Assembly: GCA_012845835.1 (NCBI GenBank)
Contig: JABAKD010000023.1
Coordinates: forward strand, 18,710,691-18,774,690
DNA length: 64,000 nucleotides
Origin: Undaria pinnatifida
Taxonomy: Eukaryota; Sar; Phaeophyceae; Laminariales; Alariaceae
Direction: 5' to 3'
In this document: in pieces, positions 56,156 through 64,000 of the stretch
Layout: the number at the start of each line of letters is the position of its first letter
Position numbering within the stretch: position 1 is the stretch's first letter
Made by a program: the position numbers and the translations under genes
Notes under the pieces: model-generated
What the model saw: the letters and a program-made list of their open reading frames with translations, nothing else
What the model was told of the DNA's origin: nothing
The model's database searches: none

Positions 56156-57579
56156 GGGCAATTGACAAAATCGGGTACACCCGGGTGGTTTCTGAACAAA
56201 ATCGGGTACCTTTTTTTCCGCGACGGGGCGCGCTTACGTACGCCAGCAAAACGCCTCCAAATCGCCTTCTGGCGCCTGAACTCACTGCGCCTTGTGTACG
56301 CGCAGCACCCCAAACCGTTTTTTCGGCGTTCGAACCCTCTGTACTGCGAACACATTCATTCTGTACTGCAAAAACCTACTGCGAACACGTACTCAATAAC
56401 GCGAACATATATATACCGTGATGCGAACACATACTACTACCGTACTGCGAGCACATACTGTGCTGCGAACACGTACTGGACTGCTAACACATACTGCGAA
56501 CGCATACACACACGCAACAGCTGTACTACGAAGTACAAGTAGTTTTGTTGAGTTATACGAAGTACTTCGAAGCACCCCACCGCAATACATTCTCCGGGGA
56601 AGGGAGGATACATACGTCCCTTATTTTTTCGGAAAAACACGAAGTTCTCCGAAAACAGGCACCCTCAGGCTCGTCTGACGCGTGTTGTTGTGAGGACCAA
56701 ATCACCAACAGTGGACCGTCTCTACATATACGAGTTGGTTAGTTGTGGGGACGGGGGAAGTCTATGCTGTAGTTGAGTGGATACCCGCGGCCATGTGAGT
56801 TTAGTTTGCACATTTGACCTCTTCACTTGTGCGCCTTCTTCCGTATCATGCGTTTTTAGGCGGGAAAGAGTAGTATTTCCCTGACGAATTTTGATTTCAC
56901 TTGGTTTTTCGGATCTTCCTAGGGCTCCAGCACTTTTGTGTGACCACGGGCTCCAGATTTTTGACAAGAGTTAATGTGAGAAAACAACAAACAACAATAT
57001 GGTCTTGTCTTTTGGTCCTAGCGCCGGATCTTGGTTAGGTGTCGCCGGATCTTGGTTGGGTGTCCGCGCTCACCGCCATGCCACCATTCTTCGCAGTGCG
57101 GTTGCATCGGGGCTGGATCTTTGTGGGCCGGGAAGTTAGCAGTGCTGCTGTGGTCGCATGACAGTCGCCAAGTTGCTAGTTGTGTGCGGGATCTTCCACA
57201 GCTGGGTTGCGGGGAGATGTCGTCCGTTTCCGTGTCTCCGCGGGTGTTGCAAGTGAACAAAAACGGGTGCAGTATGGCCGAAATCGGGTAGTTGATAAAA
57301 TCGAAGCACAGGGCGGGGTATACCCGGTGTGTTCCTGAACAAAATCGGGTTGTCCGTCGAGAGCACTTTTTGGGGGCCGTCATTGGCGCCATTTTGAGGG
57401 TTCGAACGCCGAAGAAACGATTTGGGGTGCTGCGCGTACACAAGGCGCAGTGAGTTCAGGCGCCAGAAGGCGATTTGTAGGCGTTTTGCAGGCGTACGTA
57501 AGCGCGCCCCGTCGCGGAAAAAAAGGTACCCGATTTTGTTCAGAAACCACCCGGGTGTACCCGATTTTGTCAATTTCCC
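56156..57579. mobile_element. Second Mutator-like element, 1424 bp
   Basis: TIRs of about 185 bp start GGGCAATTGACAAAATCGGG (left) and end in the inverse with one change (GGGAAATTG). Exact 9-bp duplication TTTTTTAAA at 56147-56155 and 57580-57588. The subterminal box ACAAAATCGGGTAC is repeated. A further TIR-like piece lies inside (about 57275-57350). It inserted 12 bp from the end of the hAT-like element. No transposase. Confidence 0.85.
56341..56525 (+). repeat. Degenerate ~20-bp tandem repeat inside the Mutator-like element
   Basis: About eight units of the type TACTGCGAACACATACT, with expansions. No gene. Confidence 0.75.
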
Positions 57580-57588
57580 TTTTTTAAA

Positions 57589-58620
57589 CCCTCACTGTTG
57601 TAATTATTGCAACTAGCAGTGGTGAAGTTCTAGTAAACAAATAAACCCTTACTAATGTATTTATAAAAAAAACATCTACGAGTATTAAATTATTCAACCC
57701 CCGCTACTGTTGTACCTTTTGCGATGTAGTTGTAACCCGTTGGTGTGGGTGTATAGTTGGGCCGGGCATGTAGGATGATACGTGGAAGAGTTTTTTGGGA
57801 TGGGTTGTTATTTTTTTACCAAGTAATTAAAAAAAACATAACATTATTATTCGTTTTGTCGTTTTTGGTACTTAGAGAATACAAATAGTTTTTAAGAATT
57901 GAAAAACGTCAGCTGTGAGTACGGCCGATTGAATGGTTGAAACTCAACTTTGAAAATTGCGTGGTACATGCGCTAATATACAGTAGTTGCACAAAATTTA
58001 CCCAAGATCGTTCGCGCGTGTTATATGTTTGATCCTCATGAAAGATATAGGTCGGTGACTCCCCTGGATGTTGTCAGGGTCAACAGGACGATTTTCCATA
58101 ATAATCAATCTGTGCACTGGTACTATAAAACGCGCATGGAGGGTAGAAAATAAAACCCGCATGGAGGGTAGATATTAAAACCCGCATGGAGGGTACATAT
58201 TATAGTAAGCATGATACTAGTATATGACATGGTCAGTATATTGCGGAGGTTATAATAAGCATGATATTATCACATGATATGGCCAATAGGCGGGTTGTAA
58301 TTTTCATTGTAGGCGTATTATGGTACAGCCGTTCTGCGTATCTATACTGTTTCAATCCAAGTAGGAGGGGGTGTGGGAAGAAAGGTTTTGTAACAAAGCA
58401 CAGAACAACCACAGAATGTGATTATTTTATCTTTCACTATGATTAATACCCATTGGTGATATATACTTACCCCTCCAGTAGTTCAGGCACTGCTACCATT
58501 TACGGTAACTGTGATAAGTATTATTTGTATTATGAAGTGCATATATAATTATGTTAATCTTGTCTGTATGTCTTATATTGTTTTCCGTGAGAAATACTTG
58601 AGTCGGGCAAAGTATTATAT
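57589..58620. other. AT-rich stretch without a supported gene
   Basis: Includes a diverged core-family copy on the minus strand (57905-57968) and three copies of AAACCCGCATGGAGGGTA at 58134-58200 (about 30-bp steps). The frame at 58261-58446 is not convincing. Confidence 0.5.
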
Positions 58621-58659
58621 AATATACGCCCCACCTAATATCGAAGTCCGCCAGAGTAA

Positions 58660-58990
58660 TTAACACTTCCACGCCCTGGATATCGCCTCATTCTCTTTTT
58701 AGAGCCGTCCATGCCGCTAGTGCAATTCCCACCCCGCCCCCGCCCCCAACGCCCCATCCTTCCCCACCACCCGCACCATCGCCTAGGCCTAGCACCACGC
58801 GTATAGCAACCCCCTACATCTATGCGACCTAAAGCCCTCCCCCCCCCCCCCCCCCCCGCCACATTCCCCCCCCTCCCCCACAAGAAGGATTTTTTAGTTT
58901 CCACCCACAAATTGAGCTGCCCCACCCGTCCCCTCCCCCCCCTCCCCCCCTCCCGCCCCCCTTTCGATCAAAATCAGGCCCCCACGTCCT
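58660..58990 (+). repeat. Pyrimidine/C-rich tract
   Basis: C runs up to about 18 (58839-58857), with repeated CCCCTCCCCC text. Open frames here are from composition. Confidence 0.8.
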
Positions 58991-59061
58991 TGAAATCTCC
59001 GCCCTCCCCTCACCGGTTATTCGACTTACAGGATTCACTTGATAAACTGATGCATTTCCTT

Positions 59062-59300
59062 CCACAGCTGTCAGATTTTGTCCCCCTCAGAAACGCGTTT
59101 TAGTTTCCGCGCACAGACTGACTAACATCACCCTGTTGACCCTGACAGCTACACTGTAGTTGCAAGGGGAGTCGCCGACCTATATCCTTTATGAGGACAC
59201 ACAACCCGTAATACGCGCGATCGGAGTATCACACACAGCTTGCAAAGATGAGTTTCGACAAAATATTCGATCTCACAGCTGGAGTGTATTTTATTTTTTA
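59062..59300 (+). repeat. Second copy of the 240-bp repeat (16341-16580)
   Basis: Near-identical to 16341-16580 through the CAGCTTGCAAAGATGAGT core. The break point after TTTTATTTTTTATA is the same in both. Confidence 0.85.
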
Positions 59301-62300
59301 TATTAATATATCTAGCATGTATAGAGTACTGTATTGCGTGTGTCACAATTTTATGTAGTTTTGTGTTCATAAAGCTTGTATCTCTCTAGGAGGAAGAGTT
59401 AGCGTTAACATTGATTGGGTGTGCTAGAGATCGATGAGTAGTCGTTGAATGAGCGGTTAGAGGTGGTATATAATTCCGTACTACAGCAGTGGTGTGATGG
59501 CTGTGTGTCTTTAGGTCTACTGGTGGTGTATAATTCCATATACAGCAGCAGTGGTGCCACGACTGTACGTCTGTATGACGCGGTGTGTGCGAATCCTACT
59601 GCCATGTCATCTATGCAACGTATGTATCAGGTGTGCTTGATGTTGGCGAGTAGAATGGACCAGCAGTTTAGATTAAAGTACACGTACCAAAATTTCATAA
59701 TGTGTGTCTGTCATAGTCGTTTCACCTGGTTCTGCTATCGCTGCCGTTGTTTTGTGGTCACAGGGCTTGTATGTTTTTAGGATGAAGAATCAATGCTGAC
59801 ACTGGGTGTGCTATGTAAGTGGACGAGGACTCGTTTTTATTAAAATTGGAAAACGTCACTCGTTTTCTATAAATTGAAAAACGTTTAAAAAGCGGTTTGA
59901 TATGAAATGTCAATAGTACGACACCAGGTATTATATATCTGCGTTACTCATGCTGTGTAGTATGATATCGATAGGCATTATCAACTATTACTGCTGTTTA
60001 CCGGTACTCCCCTCTCTGGTACATACAACAGTGTATCATTTATGCTATTCCTGCTATAGTTGAGATGATCACGGAGCTTATAACTCTCTAGGGTGAAGAA
60101 TCAGTGCGGACACTGAGTGTGCTAGAAGCCGATGTGAGTTCTTGTTGAAAGAGCTGTTTGATAAAAAATACTTACCAGGTATACGCCACCAGTTATCGCA
60201 CATGACGTCTGCTTGGCATTGCGTTCCATGCACATGTGAGTTAACCGCAAGAAGGCATTCTGTTTTATTTGGACTAATACTTAAGAGTACTCCCTGTTAC
60301 AGATTGCAGACCATCCGATGTCCAGTCCATGTTTAGTTGATACTAGTTACCCTGGTGGTATATTACCATAGGCATATGGCTTTTATCTCTGCGTTTTCGG
60401 AGCCCCAACCCCATTGGCCGAGGGACCCTCCTAGCCTCTCCTCGACCAATCAGGGGGCGAGACGCGCGCGGGGGATTTTCCCCTCGGGGATACCCCTGAA
60501 TCCTGCCGCACTGGTTCAGTGGGTTTAGTGACCACCCTATATTCATATACTCATTAATATAGTGCGGATGCAGATTCAATTACTTGCTGAATTCAGCGCA
60601 ACTTGATTCTCGAATAGCACACACCTACCGCACAGCACAAGCGTTTGGCAGCAACGAAAGTAAGCAACTCACAACATAACCCCACCAACACGACATCGGC
60701 TTCCAGGTCGCCAACTAAACACCACCCACGGTACCGCACGAGACACCCACCCACTGGCCAAGTCATCCACCCACCAACCAACCCACCCACCATGCTACAG
60801 CTGTATACAGCAGCATACGGATGCGTTGTTTCGTACTCAAACTTTGCCAGAGCAGGCCGGTTATACAGCGGAGAGACCAAAATACTGCTGTTGGATGAAA
60901 GACAATAGTAACAGCTCCACCTCCCACAGGCACGAAAGCACTCACCCACGCACGAAACGACCGCCCCACCCACCCAACCAGCCAACCAACCTCACACCGA
61001 CCAACCCATGCTACCACCAAATACTCCAACGAATACGTGCTACAGCGGTACAGCATTAAGTACCAGCTGGTACGTACACCAACAAACAGAGGCGATTGGT
61101 CCGTACTTGATTTTTAACATGAAACACTATTATGGGTACGTTGCACCTCCAGCGGAGTACAACAACCTGTTAACCCCCCGTTCTCACCCATCCACCGACC
61201 CACAACCCACCCACGAACCGGCAGCGATATCTACTACTGCTGCATGCTGAAGGTACACGTACCTGCGACTAGAACGCCCACGACTAAAACGAAGCACCCT
61301 CGGTGAGGTATTACTACGGCGTGGTGATCCGTTTCAGTTAATTCTTCGCCCAGACCATTCTCTGGGATGTTTTTGCAGCTATTGTCCACAACTAATAATG
61401 CTACGATGTTCAAGCCGTGATAATTTTTACCAGTCCAGTTGAAATTGATGCTGTTTGATCGTCGGACGTGTCTATCGATACAAAAACACACCCCAACACG
61501 AAGCCCGCTCTTCTGTTGACGCGTAAACGTCCCAAATAGCAACAGAGTAGCCAGGCTAATGATATATAACGGCTAAGAGATGATATTTACTTAAGATAGT
61601 TACACGGTACGTCCGAGGTTGGAGGATATCTCTCGACAAAACTATAAGAGAGGCTGTCTCGGTAAAACTATCTCCGCACAACTATACATGTCGTTTTTGT
61701 GTTTCGTGTTGTTCGACGGGCTTTTCCTGGTGAACGAGGTTGTTGACTCATGTTATGAGGGGAATCACTGACTTGCAGATATGCTTCTTCTACTGGTGGT
61801 ATTTCCCTTAGATACGTAGCGTGTAGCAGTAGTAGTAGATATCCGGCCTGTTCCATCCTTGCTGAAAGGTAATCGTCATTCAAGCGTGGACTCCTGTTCG
61901 TATCCCATGACACCTCATTTTCCTTGAGCAGCAGCACTTGCCTTCAGCCTGATTGCAGCTGTATTCACTCGTCGTAAATAAACGCCTTTTGTCTTGAAGA
62001 TTTCTGGAGTATGTGTGTCGCAGATGAAAGAAGCTTTTCAGTTTTTCAGCACGTCGGCAGCGTAGCAATGCACTTGAGCGTGTCACTACGGTCCCTTGGT
62101 CAACCTCAGTCACCACCGGACGGTACTGTAGAATAAAAAGGCCGAGCTGAAAGGCTGATTCCGCACACAACGAAGGTTGGAGGAAGGAACCAATACCGAA
62201 AACTCTTTTGCGTTGTCTACTTTTTGTCACTGTTTTTCCATCTTGATTGAAGTACCTGTTGTCGAACCGGAAATACAAATAAATTCGTCCATCCGTTTCA

Positions 62301-62639
62301 TGGCTATTATTCATTTTTTTTATTTTAATCTAACGACGTCATGTGTGGTTAAAATTACATACCACAAAATCAGAGGCGGATCATTTGTGACATCAGGCAG
62401 CATGCTGTTACCGTTGTAAAAAATTAACGGAGGAGGTAGGTATTGATTAGTGAATCAACACCAGAACTTGCTCCATAATATTGTACTTAATGTGATTTTT
62501 GTACATGTCTCATCAAATTGTACATTTCTATGCAATGTTTTTCTTTTTCATTTTTACTCCTGTTGATAGCAAAATAACCAATAGTTTCGTCTTCGATATT
62601 GGTACTCATACTGCATCATTTTCTACTCTCTAAGCAAAT
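59301..62639. other. Stretch without a supported gene
   Basis: A two-unit repeat (about 60 bp; GGTGGTATATAATTCC, CAGCAGTGGTG) lies at 59460-59575. 60700-61230 is rich in CCCACC/CCAACC. 61880-62314 has an open minus-strand frame (VVTEVDQGTVVTRSSALLRC; KLKSFFHLRHTYSRNLQDKR) that is not recognised and has no clear start context. Confidence 0.45.
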
Positions 62640-64000
62640 ATATATGTATACATTTGTCATGTGTTTCTGCTGCTGATACTCGGTGTTGCTATCCTGCTGT
62701 TACTGCAGCTGCAGCTGCAGTGCTGCTGTGTTCTGCTGTTATTCATTATCGCCGGCGGTGGTGACGAAAGCTTAAGCCGCCGCCGTCACCCGCTATACGG
62801 CGAGGCGAGAAACCAGCATCGCCTGCTTCGACACCTACTCTCAAGGCCTGCGCTTTTGGAGCGGCCACGGGCACCGATCCAGCGATGACGGTCACGACCC
62901 TTACGGCTTCAGTGCCTGGACCTGATACATTAATACTGCACTGCTGTGCGCTGCTGTACGACGTAGCGTCATGTATTTGTAGCTACCCGTCATGTACAAT
63001 TGTGTTGGCCCTGTCGTGTGACAGGTGGAGAGACCAGATTAAGACAGTTTTGAGCCGTAGACGCCCTAGCTCGAGACGACATCCACCTCTTGATGCGATG
63101 ATTGCTTGGACCTTTTACCTTTATACTGATATACGCTACTGTACGTCGATCGGACGAGCATGTATTTGTATTTACATGTCATGTATAAATGTGTTGACCT
63201 TGTCGTGAGAGATGGAGAGGCCAGATTTAGACAAGGTTTTGAGCCGTAGACGCCCTAGCTCGAGACGAAATCCACCTCTCGGTGCGCTGATTACTGGACC
63301 TGCGTCACCTTTATACTGGTATACGCTACTGCACGACGATCGGACGAGCATGTATTTGCATCTACATGTCATGTATATATGTATTGACCCTTTCGTAAGA
63401 GATCAAGAGGCCAGATTTACACACGGTTTTGAGCCGGAGATGCCTTAGCTCGGGACAAGATCCACCTCTCGGTGCGCTGATTGCTGGACTTGCCTCTCCT
63501 TTATGTTAGACTGATGGACGCAGATGTACGACGTACAGACGAGTATGCGTTTGTATACAGCAGCCATGTTTTTCTGCGGCTGCCTCTCTGTGTTGCTATC
63601 CTGCTGTTGCTGCAGCTGCAGTGCTGAGGCTGTATATGTGACTGCACGGCCAAGGGGTGCTGCATATTGTCTTTTGCTTTGTTAATCTGGTTCGACGAAC
63701 CATATCAACAAATGGCGTAACCCGGCACACGATGTTGAAGACCAGCAGCACACAGCAGCACTGCAGCTGCAGCAACAGCAGGGTAGCAAAACACATAAGC
63801 AGCAGCGGAATACGAGACAAATGTATACAAATGGATTCTCGTCCGTACGTCGTACACCAGTATGTTAGTATAACATTAAGGTGAGGCACGTCATGCAATT
63901 AACGCACCGACACCACGTACGATCATGTATTTGTATCCACCCGTGATGTATATAGGTATTGCCCTGTTGTGTGAGAGATCGAGTGACCAGATTTTGACAT
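62640..64000 (+). repeat. Right-edge tandem array, ~189-bp unit
   Basis: Units begin TTGRCCYTGTCGTG near 63005, 63194 and 63383 (189-bp steps) and carry GTTTTGAGCCGTAGACGCCC, TAGCTCGAGAC and ATCCACCTCT. A related unit starts again at 63958 and leaves the window. 62640-63000 is the same composite as 54850-55200. An inverted pair (about 63560-63625 and 63750-63870) with the CAGCTGCAG core lies inside. Confidence 0.8.

Noticed and set aside
60173-60181. TACCWGGTA as a simple part of splice sites (AG|GTA)
   Set aside because: Although it contains AG|GTA, several copies lie inside non-coding TIR elements and in both orientations, so splicing does not explain the count.
60593-60985. Gly/Val/Trp-rich minus-strand frame
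   Set aside because: It mirrors a CCCACC/CCAACC-rich tract and has no recognisable features.

Overview
The window is eukaryotic nuclear DNA dominated by transposable elements. Introns are GT-AG, exons are short and widely spaced, long CAG/CTG, AGT and AAC tracts occur, and the retroelements are DIRS-type (tyrosine recombinase) and Ty3/gypsy-like with a chromodomain-like tail. The chromodomain-like tail recalls oomycete and algal elements, so a stramenopile is my best guess, but this is inference without a database search. I see no rRNA gene, no complete tRNA gene, no CRISPR and no prokaryotic operon.

Layout. 1-3458 and 31858-36029 are two inverted arms. Each carries the same multi-exon gene and each ends, at its inner edge, in a GC hairpin followed by CCCTTG|T. 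3459-4400 is intergenic repeat. 4425-7030 is a 340-bp tandem repeat whose second unit holds a Mutator-like foldback element with an exact 9-bp target duplication. 7040-8995 is a two-exon gene ending in the C-terminal half of a PIF1/Helitron-type helicase, followed by another hairpin terminus. 9010-14235 is a stack of inverted-repeat elements: a TA-flanked MITE, two TIR elements (one with an internal ORF), and a hAT-like element with an exact 8-bp target duplication. 14244-15500 holds modules shared with the end of the DIRS-like element. 15500-20046 is the best candidate host-type multi-exon gene. 20600-23850 is dispersed repeats. 24089-31255 is a decayed DIRS-like retrotransposon on the minus strand, in the order gag, RT, RNase H, tyrosine recombinase.

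36030-42800 has a 400-bp compound microsatellite, dispersed repeats and a few weak ORFs. 42825-44600 is the 3' half of a Ty3/gypsy-like pol on the minus strand, with the catalytic Glu of the integrase changed to Lys. 45200-49750 is dispersed and tandem repeats. 49803-53038 is an LTR element without recognisable pol. 54000-55350 and 62640-64000 are related tandem repeats. Between them lie a small hAT-like element (55746-56143), a second Mutator-like element (56156-57579) and mostly featureless DNA.

The most interesting signal is a recurring terminus seen six times: a GC hairpin or its remnant, then (G/A)AGC(N)nCCCTTG, always followed by T. It marks the inner ends of both gene-bearing arms and lies about 450 bp downstream of the helicase stop. 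This suggests a Helitron-like family with an unusual 3' end (CTTG rather than CTRR) that has carried a host-like gene. All family assignments are from reading the sequence; no alignments were run.
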